Shown: in pieces, positions 1 through 11,940 of the stretch
Position numbering within the stretch: the first letter of the stretch is position 1
Layout of the letters: each line of letters starts with the position of its first letter
Origin: Rhyacichthys aspro
Lineage: Eukaryota > Chordata > Actinopteri > Gobiiformes > Rhyacichthyidae
Direction: 5' to 3'
DNA: 64,000 nt
Assembly: GCA_036850595.1 (NCBI GenBank)
Contig: CM072163.1
Coordinates: 2,203,833 to 2,267,832 of the forward strand
Made by a program: the position numbers and the translations under genes
Notes under the pieces: model-generated
Database searches by the model: none
What the model was told of the DNA's origin: nothing
What the model saw: the letters and a program-made list of their open reading frames with translations, nothing else

Positions 1-951
1 CCTCAGAATGAAGCACCTGAACGCTTCACCTTTTAATTAAAAAACCTGCTTTATAGTTTATTATAATAAACATCAATATCTTCTCAGATTGTGTCTCTTG
101 TTTCTCTTAGTTCCTGATCTTTAAATAAATCCAGTTCACTAACAGTATTTATGTTATAATCCTGAAGTTATTTGTACTTAGCTGTAAAATATGGACTAAT
201 AAATCCATTTGAGAAGCGTGGAAAATGAGTCTGGAATTTTAAAATGGAAAATGTATAGGAAGCCTGCTAATAAACATGTATAGAGAGCACGTATGTGGCA
301 CAGTGGTCTCTTACTGCTGCTTAAAGCTCACGAACAGACGTCTAGTGTTTGTAAAGAACGTGAAATCAGACCTAAATAAATGTTTTTGGGAGTGGGAGTC
401 CTGAACAGATTCAAGAAACCAAACAGGGAGCCACTGTGTGACTGCAGTGAGGTCAGCTGTGTTTGAGACATTCATAAAAACAAATCACTTTAGACAGAAA
501 TAAATGAGCTTTGAAACAGAATTAGAATAAACAGCAGCAGAAGATACCTTTTTGTTCATGTTTGGTGTAAATTTGTCGTGCAGCCTCAGTGTTTTTAAAG
601 CAGTAAGTGTCAAACTGATGACATTAATCTGATCCGACTCTGAGTTTCTGAGATTAAACCAGGATCAAGTCCCGACACGAGGGCCACATATCTGCTTTCA
701 GGACTCATCTCTGTCAAACGGAGACTCCTCTGGGGTTTCACGCAAAATAAGAAACTCACTTGACCCCGCTTCTCCTTCTCTACCTGTTTACTCCTCGTGT
801 TGTTTACTTTAGAAACGGAAAAACGGACGCTTTATCATCAAAACTAGCTGCAGTATGTGACTTTTTTACTTTTAATTGAGTAAAACTGCCTAATCATCTG
901 ATAGGATATGAAGATAAAAGTGAGGATCGGAGAAAAAACAAGAGCTTAAGG

Positions 952-1180
952 AAGGGATGTCAAACTCATTTTAGTCCAATTTGATCTGAAAAAAAGTAAA
1001 ATAACAGCATAATAACCTATAAAAAACAACAACTCCAATTCTTCCCCTTTGTTTTAGTGCAAAGATATACAATTAAGGCTAATATTGGCAAAAGACAAGA
1101 TGAGAAAACGTATGTAATGTATTAAAGTGAAAATCCACGTGGACAGAACAAATATCAAATTAAATCTAAGACAATATAAA
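952..1180 (+). mobile_element. Fragment of a hAT-like non-autonomous transposon
   Basis: Begins AAGGGATGTCAAACTC, a decayed version of the CAGNGGTGTCAAACTC terminus of several vertebrate hAT families. It continues with CATTTTAGTCCAATTTGATCT and AACAGCATAATAACCTATAA, wording I recall from a repeat that is abundant in fish genomes. The right end could not be found, so the copy looks truncated. Confidence 0.5.
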
Positions 1181-1250
1181 CTAAAACAGACTATACATAT
1201 GTTCAAAATATGGATATGAATAAGAGAAAGAAGATTGTATAATAGTTATT

Positions 1251-2554
1251 GCACAGAGCCTTCATCCTGTAAGTTTTCACTCACTCTCACAATATGGCTT
1301 TGATGCTAATGCTGTTTTGCTGCAGTAACGTCACTGAACTCTCGACTAAAGGTAAAAACAGACATTTTTTCAAAACCTGTTCATTTATCTTCTCTCTTCT
1401 CAGTTGTTCCTGCAGCTGTTGTATTTTTCTCTGATGAGTGTCAGATTTGAGCTGAATATCATATTCCTACAAACCAAACACACGGGTTTCCCATGGTCCT
1501 CTGTGAACAAACAGGAAGTGGTTGATTTTTATTGTTAAACTCTAAACTCTGGGTTTACTTTTCATCGTTTTGATTTTTTAATTTTGGGTTTTAACACCAA
1601 GAGGAAGGTAAAATCACCATTGCTGCTTACCTCCTGTTCAGTTCTGAGTCTCAGTTTTGTGTTATCTCCTTTACTCAGACTAAAACGTTACAGCCCCTAG
1701 TGGACAAATTAGAAATAGCAGTTAATTGTGACACATCTGCATCATTGCTTCATTTGACGAAGTGTTTGTGACAGAAACTACAACACATCATTACTTTAAA
1801 ATAGATTTAAAAATGTATATAATACAAATTTCAGGTTTAGTGCAATACGCTGCCAGTCCAAGATGTGGAGGCACTGGTACAGCTGCTTTTTTAAATGTAT
1901 TTTTTATATTTTTGTACTGTCTGTTTTTAATTTTTTGACCAAGAGTCTGAAATAAAGTTGGAATGAATGAATGAAATATATAAAAGAGCTTAAGACAGAA
2001 CAAAACAAGACTGAAAACCATTATAAATCATTGTCACAATCCTTTTCTAATCCTCCTTTCAGCTATAAACATGTTTGCTGTATTATCCCTAATCTCTTTC
2101 ATTTTCGTGTGAGTCTGGGGCTCACCTCTCGCTGCCCTCCGTCCCGTCCTCCTCTCGCTCTGACACACCTTCACCACGCTGCCTCCTGGCTCTGGATCAC
2201 GTTTCAGCGCCGTTTGAATCAAAAATACGCAGCTATTAAACCCCGAAGGAAACCTAACCCCGGCGTAGGACGGAGGCTGATGGAGGGTGAAAGGAGCCGA
2301 GTACAGAACATCTGAGACAGGACGGCCTCGGGCTCGTATCTGTCGGAGCCGGGCTCATCAACTCTTTCACTTTGCTCTGACATTTACACTTGGCACTGCT
2401 GCATTATTGTTGTGTTTTGCACCAAAATCACATGTTATTTTTGTCTTTTAGCTGCTGTTGAAGCCCAAAAAAGGTGCATGAAAGACCAATTTCTGCAGGA
2501 ATAGTTGCAAAAACATCATTACACTTAAGGGATGCAACAATGATATTCCACGTA
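1251..2554. other. No gene seen (1-951 and 1251-2554)
   Basis: AT-rich single-copy-looking DNA. Short open frames near 1.8-2.3 kb lack splice context and family resemblance. CCCCTAGTGGACAAATT near 1694 resembles fragments of a dispersed fish repeat also hinted at near 12.8 kb (CCCCCTAGTGGCTAAAAG). Confidence 0.6.
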
Positions 2555-3023
2555 TAAGACTTTTACTTAGAGCACTGACATTTGAAAGTCCATTACCAGA
2601 TTTTTTTACTGTTGCATTTAGTTTAAATCACCTAAATCTTATTGTAACAGCAATCATCTGTGAAAAAATGAGACCTTAAGACGTGATCGATGCTAAATAA
2701 TGAAGAAATTAGCAGGATTTTGTCCAATCACAGCTCACTTCAGGTAAAAAGGAGCGCTCCCATTGGTCGACACTGATGTCAACAACAAAGGAACAAGGAA
2801 ATAAACCAAGGAAATGGGTTATTCTGTTGGAAATATGTCTTATTTTACAGAGAAACAGCTAAAAACATGATAAAAAATAGAGATAATTACAGGATCACTA
2901 CAGTCTACAACGATAAACTCAAAGATAAAAGTTTCAGGTAAACTCTAAACTTTGATTTAATGTAACGTATTAGTATTTTGAGGTTAAAAATTGGTCTTTT
3001 TTTTAAATAAAAGAAGCAGGAAA
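2555..3023 (+). repeat. Family A interspersed repeat, copy 1
   Basis: Runs from a TTTTTACTGTTGCATTTAG start to a GAAGCAGGAAAGGTTACT end. Its core at 2724-2766 carries CCAATCACAGC and GGAGCGCTCCCATTGG. Aligns by eye along its length with the copies near 21.2, 24.3, 42.1, 56.4 and 61.3 kb and with the inverted copy at 47.4 kb. No coding frame and no convincing target-site duplication seen. Confidence 0.85.
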
Positions 3024-3734
3024 GGTTACTGAGAGTGGAGTCTAGATCAGGTTCTGGTGGTCACATGACGAAGAGGAAACCCGAGGGTCACGGTGGATGA
3101 ACAGAAAACTGGAAATGGCCACAGAAGAAACACATGTTAGACCCCGGTCCGTCAGGTTCCTGAGAGAACACCTGTTGCTCAGATGTCTTCGGGTTTTTTA
3201 CGAGCATAAGCCGCTGTATCACGGTCGGATCGGGATCACATTCCTGGAACTAAACGGTATTCGGGACCAGGTGTGGTTCTCGGAGGAATCCAACCGGCTC
3301 CGACCGAAGGCTGCAGGTGTGGGCTTCGGAGTAATGAGGTTTTTCACTTATTCTTAGATTAGATGAAACTGAAGCTGTCTGATAACAACAATACACCAAT
3401 TATACACCGACTGGACTTGTGTTTGTTATAAATGCAGTGGTTTCAGCTTTCTGTAGAACATTTAATTAAACTAGCACAAAGTAATGACCAAAGTGTTTTA
3501 AACTCTGCAAAAATAGACAATTACACAGACTAAAAAAGTAAAGAAAGCAATAGGTAACGTGTATCGTCTTATTCTTACAGTTCTCTATATTTTCTTTTTC
3601 TTTTTTTTTTATAAATCTATAAATAAATTTTATTATCTATAAATAAATTGGAATTGTTGATCCAAAAATGTATAGTTCTTGCTCAGACACTTAGCATCTG
3701 ATGAAACTGTGGCTGGTTGTGTTGTTCTTGTCTG

Positions 3735-3830
3735 CAGAATAGCGTAGCATAGCATAGCATAGCATAGCATGGAGTAGAATATCACTTTATTCATGCCCAA
3801 GGAAGAAATTAATTCTTTTTGCAGCATAAA
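3735..3830. repeat. TAGCA microsatellite plus possible LINE 3' tail remnant
   Basis: About five CATAG units at 3740-3770 are followed by GGAGTAGAATATCACTTTATTCATG. The second part resembles the ctttattgatccc-type tails common at fish retrotransposon ends, but this is from memory and the match is short. Confidence 0.4.
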
Positions 3831-4143
3831 AAGATTAAAAATAGTAATGTCTATTGTATTTTTTAATGTGTACTTCAAGGTTTCAAGTACTTTCGAGTCA
3901 ACGACACCGATATTATGTTAAAACTAAACAATGTAAGCTTTTCAATCTGTATTTCTTCATCAAAATAATTATAAAACAAGTACAACTGACAAGTGTTTGT
4001 GTTTCTATAAAAAATGTAATGATTATTTCTATTCTTTGGTGTCAGTGATGTTCAGTGTGTGTCTGTTTTTTGTTCTTTGGTTGTAAGTGAGTTTTACAGA
4101 GAGCATTTGAAGGCAGCGTCATGAGAGTAACACTTAACTCAAA

Positions 4144-4470
4144 CTATTGAAGAAAGTGAAGTCTGAGTCTGGTTCAGTCCAGTAAGTCTGATCTTTGGTT
4201 CAAGTCCATGTGTCTTTGGTTCAAGTCCAAGTGAAGTCTGAGTCTTTGGTCAAGTCCAAGTAAGTCAAGTCTTTTTGAAGTCAGAGTCTTTGGTTCAAGT
4301 CCAAGTGAAGTCTGAGTCTTTGGTTCAAGTCCAAGTGAAGTCTGAGTCTTTGGTTCAAGTCCAAGTGAAGTCTGAGTCTTTGGTTCAAGTCCAAGTGAAG
4401 TCTGAGTCTTTGGTTCAAGTCCAAGTGAAGTCTGAGTCTTTGGTTCAAGTCCAAGTCCAGTTACAAGTCT
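4144..4470. repeat. 30-bp tandem repeat array with B-box-like motifs
   Basis: The unit is GAAGTCTGAGTCTTT followed by GGTTCAAGTCCAAGT (30 bp). Units between 4275 and 4460 are almost identical, while those at 4144-4275 are degenerate. GGTTCAAGTCC occurs eight times and fits the RNA polymerase III B-box consensus GGTTCRANYCC perfectly. Because the unit is a multiple of three, open frames on both strands cross it; these are artefacts. Confidence 0.95.
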
Positions 4471-5364
4471 TTTTTTCACATTTTCTCAAGTCAGAAGTCA
4501 TTAAATCTGTGACTCAGGCTCCAAACTGTTCTTTATTAAAGTAACTCATTCGGTTCCACTCAAAAGAAACATGAATATTACGTTTATTTTTATAATTGAC
4601 TTTATTTTTACCACTTCCTGTGCTCTGAGTTTTGGAGATAACATTTATTTCTGTTTTATAAATCAACATATTCCAGTATTTTGCCCCTAATCCCCATCAG
4701 ACGTCCATTTAAAGGCCTATAGTTCACAGAGGCTGAGGTCAACGATGAGAGAATGGAAAAAGTGACTGGTCCCTCACTCATTTTTTAAAATATTTTCATT
4801 CAAACTGATGAATTGAACATGTTGAGGATCATGAAACCCAAGCAAACATGAAGAGGCTCCGGGTCGGACACAGCTGAGTACGTTTCCTAAAGACGCCGAG
4901 ATACAAGCACGAGCCTTACTCTGTCCGACTCCTGCAGTTTCCATTTCCCGTTTGAGTCGAGTTATTTTCCCACCGAAACTGGACGTGAAAACCTGGATCA
5001 GCGGGACACTTTCCCACAGACGACTGTAACCTTTGATTTTCCTTTCAAGAATCATTCTGAGCCGAGTGAGGACTCTCTGTAACGAGTCCGAGAGGCTTGA
5101 CCACATTTAACTCTCTGTGGAAGACAGAAAAACACACAGTTTTAGTGTCTTCACGTCCAAAAGGAACATCTGGATCACCTCCGTTAAATAGAAATGACAC
5201 GATAAAATGGCTGCTGTATTGAAGATACAATGGTATTAATGTTATACAAATGAATGACAAAAGAATTAAATAAAAGAAGACAGAAAAAGGTCTAAAAAAC
5301 TCAGATTTACAAAAAAAAAGACAGAAAAATGGTGCAGTTACTACTTAAAATAATCATTTACCAA

Positions 5365-5997
5365 CAAACTGTGCAAAAGTTTTATTCAGATGTGGATCTA
5401 AACAGTAAAATAAACTATTAAATATGTTTATTTTTATTATTTTACAAAATTCAAAGTGAAAAAACAGAAGAAAATTCTGAATAAAATCAATATTTGCTCT
5501 GAGTTTGTCTCAAAGCAACAGTTTGAGAACGATCTGGACTAAACCAGACCATGTAATCCCAGACAAAACCAGACCAAACTGGACTAAACCAGACCATGTA
5601 ATCCCAGACAAAACCAGACCAGACTGGACTAAACCAGACCATGTAATCCCAGACAAAACCAGACCAGACTGGACTAAACCAGACCATGTAATCCCAGACA
5701 AAACCAGACCAGACTGGACTAAACCAGACCATGTAATCCCAGACAAAACCAGACCAGACTGGACTAAACCAGACCATGTAATCCCAGACAAAACCGGACT
5801 AAACTCAGGTCAGGAGGCGGCTTGTTCTGGGATCACTCTAAAAATGGAAGGTTTTTGTCTCTTTCCTCACTTTTTACATTTTGTAAATTGATAAAAAAGA
5901 AAAACACAATAAAATAACATTTAAATTGTACATTGTTGACAGTATTCTTACTTTACTGAATATCTTTACACTTGTCTAAAACTTTTGCACAGAACTG
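5365..5997. mobile_element. Family D element with inverted termini and a 45-bp array, copy 1
   Basis: Inverted termini CTGTGCAAAAGTTTTA (from 5369) and TAAAACTTTTGCACAG (to 5992) bracket a tandem array at about 5533-5800. The 45-bp unit is GGACTAAACCAGACCATGTA, ATCCCAGACAAAACCAGACC, AGACT, present about six times. The left flank (ATAAAATCAATATTTGCTCT to GATCTGGACTAAACC) is shared with the second copy at 52.2-52.8 kb. Long open frames on both strands (for example WSGFVWDYMVWFSPV repeats) only reflect a unit length divisible by three. Confidence 0.8.
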
Positions 5998-6224
5998 ATT
6001 CATGAATAAATTCAACTCTTTTACAGTGGCCTTCATTTTTTTTTTTTTTTAGATTGATTTTCATTCTTTGTTTTTCTTCAAAGTCTGCAAATGACACTAA
6101 GCTAACGTTGTTTAACCTAAAACTGGGTCATTTCTTGATTTTAGAAAAGATGCATAAAGAACCAAACACAAAAAGCCAGTGGATAAATCAATAATCGTAT
6201 GTCAGAAAGAACGGGTGTCTCCTT

Positions 6225-6290
6225 TCCCCCCCCCCCGGTCCTCCCCCCCCCGACACCCCTTGGTTTTTTTTTTTTTTTTTTGGGGGGTCC
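6225..6290. other. Cluster of C, T and G homopolymers, possible assembly artefact
   Basis: Runs of about 13 C, 9 C, 18 T and 6 G lie within 65 bp and are followed by TTTTGCGCGCCGTCAGG. Such a pattern is unlike anything else in the window and is prone to sequencing error. Confidence 0.6.
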
Positions 6291-6829
6291 TTTTGCGCGC
6301 CGTCAGGTTTTAAAGAAACTCTGACGTTAAACTTCGTCTGAGGTTAAAGAGGAAGACCGGACTGACCCAGACCAGGCCAGGATTAAAGTCTGATGTAGAG
6401 ACTCAGAGAAAAGAAAAGAATAAACCAATTATTGTAGTCTAGGATTATTGTATTATTATTGTAGTTTGGACATGTCACGAAACTGAATGAGCTTTACTTT
6501 AGTCGACTCTAGCTTTATTATTTCCATCTAACTTCAGGAAACAAAAGATCTAACTCCAGGCCATTTCTGTGTTTATTTAATAACGTTTATGTTTCTTGAC
6601 TTCAAAATTCTGTTTATTGTCAAAATTAATCCAATTGAAACGATTGCTTTTTGTTGTTTTTCTCATGTAACAACGACATGACGTGGTATTTATATAAAAA
6701 ACAGACCAGACCGTCCTGTTCAGGCTCAGAACAAACTCTCTCTTCCACTAAAGTTGTGTCAGAATCTCATGGTTGAGAAATGTTAAGAGACCTAACCTTG
6801 TGCAGGTGTGCAGCAGTTACACTGTAGTT

Positions 6830-7368
6830 CAGGGGGGCCCAAAGTGGGGTCAAGGGTCAAAACTGGGCCAGGGGTCATCATGTTTTGTGAGGGAAACTGC
6901 AACAATCTGGGGTCATTGTTCTTATTCACCGGTGATGACCTGATCCACTGAAGAGGAGCCAGTGGGATAAAATAATATAATATAAATAAATAAAAATAAT
7001 AAATAAATAATAAAATAAAATAAAAGTAAATAAAATAAAATAAAATAAAATAAAAGTAAATAAAATAAAATAAATAAAATAAAATAAAATAATATAAAAA
7101 AATAAAAATAATAAAAATAAAATAAAATAAAATAAAATAAAATAAAATAAAATTAAATTAAATTAATAAAGTCCACAGCTGGTCCTATTTTGATTGATTT
7201 TGTTGAAAGGTCTGGTTCAAACAACATTGGTTCATATGAAACAACAGAGGAACAGCAGAGGCATTTAAACAAACCTGGGAAGAGGAAGAGTGTTTATTTA
7301 ATTACACCTGAGGCCCACTAATACGTTTTCATTTTGGTTCTTCGAGAGAAAACGTTTGGAGACCTCTG
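6830..7368. mobile_element. hAT-type non-autonomous transposon with internal TAAAA microsatellite
   Basis: Left terminus CAGGGGGGCCCAAAGTGG at 6830; right terminus CGTTTGGAGACCTCTG ending 7368, whose complement starts CAGAGGTCTCCAAACG. The element is flanked by CTGTAGTT (6822-6829) and CTGTAGAT (7369-7376), a 7 of 8 match expected for a hAT target-site duplication. The interior is dominated by a TAAAA-rich microsatellite (about 6970-7160). No transposase frame. Confidence 0.75.
6968..7165. repeat. TAAAA/TAAA microsatellite
   Basis: About 200 bp of A and T only (with rare G), mainly TAAAA units with TAAA interruptions, lying inside the hAT-type element. Confidence 0.95.
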
Positions 7369-7670
7369 CTGTAGATATCTGGTTTAGTCAGAGGTTTGAG
7401 TTCCTGAATCACAGAAAGAAGGTCATGGGTCCTGGTCCTACCTGAGTTCTGGCTCCTCCCACCGTCCACAGACAGGTATGTTCAGGTGAATAGATCAATC
7501 AGTCTTTGTTTGGTGGTTTTATCTGTGATTTTAAAGTAATCTGTGACATGAGACAGAAACAAAACCTCATTATGTGACCAGACTGAGACCTTCAAAAGTG
7601 GTTTTCAGACTAGACTCAAGATAAATCATAAGTGCATTAAATAAACAACAATCCCTTGCATTACATTTAG

Positions 7671-8432
7671 AAGGAAATTATATGTTTTTGGCACTAGGTT
7701 TTAATTGGATTTGAACAGGTTTTAAATTTGAACAAATCCAACTAAAAACCCAACTAAAACCTGTCCAATCCATCTAAAAACTGTTCAAATCCATCTTAAA
7801 GTTGTTCAAATCCATCTAAAACCTGTTCAAATCCATCTTAAAGCTGTTCAAATCCATCTAAAACCTGTTCAAATCCATCTAAAACCTGTCCAATCCATCT
7901 AAAAACTGTTCAAATCCATCTTAAAGTTGTTCAAATCCAACAAAAACCTGTTCAAATCCATCTTAAAGCTGTTCAAATCCATCTTAAAGCTGTTCAAATC
8001 CAACAAAAACCTGTTCAAATCCATCTTAAAGCTGTTCAAATCCATCTTAAAGCTGTTCAAATCCAACAAAAACCTGTTCAAATCCATCTTAAAGCTGTTC
8101 AAATCCAACAAAAACCTGTTCAAATCCATCTTAAAGCTGTTCAAATCCATCTAAAACCTATTCAAATCCAACAAAAACCTATTCAAATCCATCTTAAAGC
8201 TGTTCAAATCCAACAAAAACCTGTTAGAATCTGACTAAAACCTGTTCAAATCCAACTAGAACTAAAACCTGTTTGAAAGGTGAAAATAAATGTTAAAGAC
8301 AACTTTTGTAAGACTCAAATGAAAGTTTAAAAAAATAAATAAAGAAAGCTTCCAAATGTCTCCATCTTCGGCCTCTGACAGGATTCTTATGAACTACCGT
8401 GGCCCCTCAACACTTTGAGTTTAACACGACTG
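7671..8432 (+). mobile_element. hAT21 element copy 1 with 21-bp array
   Basis: A short inverted left arm (GTTTTAATTGGATTTGAACA) is followed by an array at 7725-8277 of the 21-bp unit CTGTTCAAATCC plus AWCTAAAAC or TTAAAG variants. The shared right part follows (AATGTTAAAGACAACTTTTG, AAGACTCAAATGAAAG, then GAGTTTAACACGACTG). Heptad-repeat open frames such as MDLNSFK cross the array and are not genes. Confidence 0.85.
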
Positions 8433-9779
8433 CATTAGATTTTTTTTTTATTTTATTTGCCTTGAGTCTCATTTTTGGTCCATATGAATAACTCTGGCGC
8501 ACTTTTGCACTAAAATAACACAACAATGAACACACAGAACTGACAAAACACCAAAAAAGCTCCTAAAATAAGTTAAAAACGTCTGTGTGAGCGGAACGTT
8601 AGCCTTATTTAGCTCCATTTTCTGTGCGTTTTATGCTTCTTTGCTCGTATTATTCCTGCTTTTCCTTCATTGTTTTCCGTCTTTAACCCTGTATCTCCGC
8701 CGAACGCCGTCTTCCTCCCTCCTTCCTCTCTTTCTTCTCCGTGACAAACCCGAGACGCTGAGACGGGGAAAGCTACAGCCAGGAAACCGTCGCGCTCGAG
8801 ACGGGAAACTCTTGTTACTATTCGAGCCTTTATGAGCTGTTTGAGGCGGTCGGGAGCGTGTTTTGTCGTACCGCTCTGACCTCTGACTTCAAACGAGGTG
8901 GAAAAACCAGCAGCTGAGGTTTAACAGCGGCATTTTTCAACCGCAGTGACTTAATGTGTTGACAGTGAGTGTTGGGTCACTGAAAAAGAAGGTTACACAC
9001 CAAATTAACCACTAATATTTGTAAAGAGTGATGGAATTAGACAGGAATTTAAGACCATTTTGATCTTGTCTTGGGTTTTCCAACAAAGACAACTCCCTTT
9101 ATTTTAAATGGCTTTTCCATTGTGTCTTTGCTCTTAACAGAGAAGGGTTCAAAGGTTTTAAATATTGAATAAAGACAGAATGGAAATATAAACCTGGAAA
9201 TATATAGAGGTTCTGCTTTTGGAAATGGCTAGAAATTGATTAAAAATGATGTCGTAGTAATTGCTGGTTGTATTTTAGGCCCAAAACGTCCAAGTCAAAC
9301 TATATTTAATACATTTAAAACAAGCTCAGTGACCAAAGTGCTGTGCTGTCCAAATAAATACACACAACAGTCAGACGTAAAAGAGATAAACAATAAAAAC
9401 AGGCAGAAAAATACAGATAAATAGACGAAAATAGAAATAATAGAAATAGAAATTGAAGATATATTGACTGTTTTAATGTAATAAAGTGAAAAACATGGAT
9501 TAAACTGAGGTTTTTCATTCATGGTGCTGTGGAAGTTTGAGTTTTGACCCTCTGAGGCTGCTGTAGTTCATGAAGATTAAACCCAAACAGAGAGAACTGT
9601 CAGGTTTCTACATATTTAGAGAAACACTGGACCTTATCTGTGATCCTGTCCCGACCCATGGACCCATCCTGACCCCAGTCCCTCTCAGATGAACTGTTCC
9701 TGATGATGTTCTCATGGACTGTATTCATAATCATTTCTCATTCATTTGTTTATATCGTGGACTATTTATCACATCTCTG
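8433..9779. other. No gene seen (also 3024-3734, 4481-5364, 6001-6829)
   Basis: An 86-codon frame at 3097-3357 and a CpG-containing stretch at 8580-8880 were examined and match no family I know. The rest is AT-rich with scattered short T runs. Confidence 0.55.
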
Positions 9780-9835
9780 TCTTTCTGTTCGTCCTGAAAC
9801 TGGATCCTTCTGAGGTTCTCCCTGAGTTTTCTCTG
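9780..9835 (+). repeat. Possible fragment of a common fish interspersed repeat
   Basis: GGATCCTTCTGAGGTTCTCC followed by CTGAGTTTTCTCTG resembles a ggttctccctgaggtttcttcc sequence that I recall from many fish repeats. It directly abuts the 21-bp array at 9836. Confidence 0.3.
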
Positions 9836-10434
9836 TCTAAAACCTGTTCAAATCTGACTAAAACCTGTTCAAATCTGACTAAAACCTGCTCAAATCTGAC
9901 TAAAACCTGTTCAAATCTGACTACAACCTGTTCAAATCTGACTAAAACCTGTTCAAATCTGACTAAAACCTGCTCATATCTGACTAAAACCTGTTCAAAT
10001 CTGACTAAAACCTGTTCAAATCTGACTAAAACCTGTTCAAATCTGACTAAAACATGCTCAAATCAATCTAAAACCTGCTTAAATCCATCTAAAACCTGTT
10101 CAAATCCATCTAAAACCTGTTAAAATCCATCTAAAACCTGTTCAAATCTGACTACAACCTGCTCAAATCAATCTAAAACCTGCTCAAATCCATCTAAAAC
10201 CTGTTCAAATCTGACTAAAACCTGCTCAAATCCATCTAAAACCTGTTAAAATCCATCTAAAACCTGTTAAAATCCAACTAAAACCTGTTTAATTGGTGTG
10301 TTAACGACAACTTTTGCAAGACTCAAATCAAAATAAAAAAAAAAATACATAAAAGCTTCCAAAGGTCACCATCTTCAGTCCCTGAATAGATTCTTATTAA
10401 CCATCACGGCCTCTCAACACTTTGAGTTTGACTC
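9836..10434 (+). mobile_element. hAT21 element copy 2 with 21-bp array
   Basis: The array at 9836-10288 is mostly the variant CTGTTCAAATCTGACTAAAAC. The shared right part follows: GTTAACGACAACTTTTGCAA, GCTTCCAAAGGTCACCATCT, TCAGTCCCTGAATAGATTCT and CAACACTTTGAGTTTGACTC. The left end is not preserved. Confidence 0.8.
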
Positions 10435-11585
10435 CAAAAGTCGATAAAAAATAAATGAATAAAACAGAGATTCTAATTCTGATAAATTCTAATATTTTCT
10501 GGACTTTCCGCCTGTTTTTCTGTTTTATATAAATATTAAATAACCTTCTTAAATATCTTCTGGAGTCGAGCTGGAACCTGACGACAACACAAACAAGTCC
10601 AGACACCGTTCCTCTTTTTGTTTTCTCTCAGACTGATGTTGAATCAGAGCCTACAACATAATCGCTGTCTCAAATTCCACATAACGCTGACATTTATTCA
10701 TCTCTGACTGATTATTCCTGCGTAAACGGGGCAGAATATAGCGGGTCTTTAGCGTGGTTTCTCCTCCGTGACCCGGTTTAACTCTGCCTTATTAACACTG
10801 AGGCTCCTCTCTTCTGTTTGTTGCTTCAGTTCAGTGTCACAGCTCTGTTTAGATCTGGTTTAACTCACTGCTGTTTATTCCCAAACTCACAAACAGCTCT
10901 CAGCTCTGTACAGCATCATCTCTCGTCTCCGTTCTGTCCTTTTTTTCCCCTGCTCCTCCTCCTCTTTCTCTTTCTTTCTTCTCGGCTCTGCTCTAGATGT
11001 TCGACTTTGACTGAAAACACACAGAGGTATTCCCATATCGAGTGTCTGGTTCCCAGCAGCGGCCGGGCCTTTTCCAGACTGCGCTTCCAGGCTCCTTTTT
11101 CCGGAGTCTTATGAAAACAGTGGGGGAAGGAATGTCAAAAATCTGCAGCATTTGAAGCGGGACCGTAATGAAGCAGGTATTAAGAGAGAGAGACGGACGG
11201 AGAGCGGAGGAATCTGTGATGTTTTAAGAAGCGTCTGGAGCCTTCACTTCCCAAAAACATCAGATATGTGTCTGGGAATAACAGGGACTGGGTCTGGGGG
11301 AGGGGCAAACTTCATTTACCCTCAGTGTAGTAATAACTCCACTGTGACCAAAACATAAAAAGATGTGTTTTAATCGTAAACTTGTCCATTGTTCAAGTCA
11401 GAAGCCAATTTTTCATTCTGAACAAGGACAAACAGATTAAAAACAGTTTTTACCCAAGAGCCTTTGTCACCTTAAATGCTGCTGAAATTTGAGTCTTTTA
11501 AGTGAAATATTTTTAACTTTTGGTGCAATTTTAAAGAGACGTGCAAAAGCTAAACTTACAGCCTTCAATCCTTTTACCTTTTTAA
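10435..11585. other. No gene seen (10435-11585, 12441-13080 and 13200-15150)
   Basis: Mixed single-copy DNA. 10620-11350 is somewhat GC-richer with pyrimidine runs. 13200-15150 is where further exons of the candidate first exon at 13113 might lie, but none was recognised. Confidence 0.5.
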
Positions 11586-11862
11586 ACTTTATTTATTTAT
11601 TTATTCATTCATTTATTCATTTATTTATTCATTTATGTATTTATCTATTATTTATTTATTTATTTATTTATTCATTTACTTATTTATTTATTCATTTGTG
11701 TATTTATTTATTTATTCATTTATGTATTTATGTATTTATTTATTTATTTATTCATTTATGTATTTATTTATGTATTTATCTATTTATTTATTTATTTATC
11801 TATTTATGTATTTATTTATTTATTTATTCATTTATCTATTTATTTATTTATTTATTTATTTA
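11586..11862. repeat. TTTA microsatellite
   Basis: About 275 bp of TTTA units with TTCA, TGTA and TCTA variants. Open frames of YLFIYLFI type arise from it and are not genes. Confidence 0.97.
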
Positions 11863-11865
11863 TAT

Positions 11866-11940
11866 CTGCACCAGTGGATTGCATTGTTTTATAATGTACA
11901 ATGACAATAAAGTTATTCTGATTCTAATTTCTAATCTGAC
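11866..11940 (+). repeat. Possible LINE 3' tail
   Basis: TTATAATGTACAATGACAAT followed by AAAGTTATTCTGATTCTAAT resembles the ends of fish LINEs, where a short 3' repeat follows caatgacaataaag. It directly follows the TTTA microsatellite. Identification is from memory of such tails. Confidence 0.35.

Noticed and set aside
3097..3357. 86-codon frame starting MNRKLEMATEETHV
   Set aside because: Composition is less repetitive than most, but no family resemblance, no splice signals that extend it, and it lies directly after a family A repeat.
4197..4460. tRNA gene or tRNA-derived SINE, because of GGTTCAAGTCC
   Set aside because: No A box at the right distance, no cloverleaf arms and no SINE body; only isolated B-box matches.
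4174..4544. GLEPKTQTSL and VQVQVKSES repeat frames
   Set aside because: Translation of the 30-bp array on each strand.
5487..5891. Repeat proteins with WSGFVWDYMVWFSPV or PDHVIPDKTRPDWTK units
   Set aside because: Translation of the 45-bp array, which is divisible by three; the second array gives the same pseudo-proteins.
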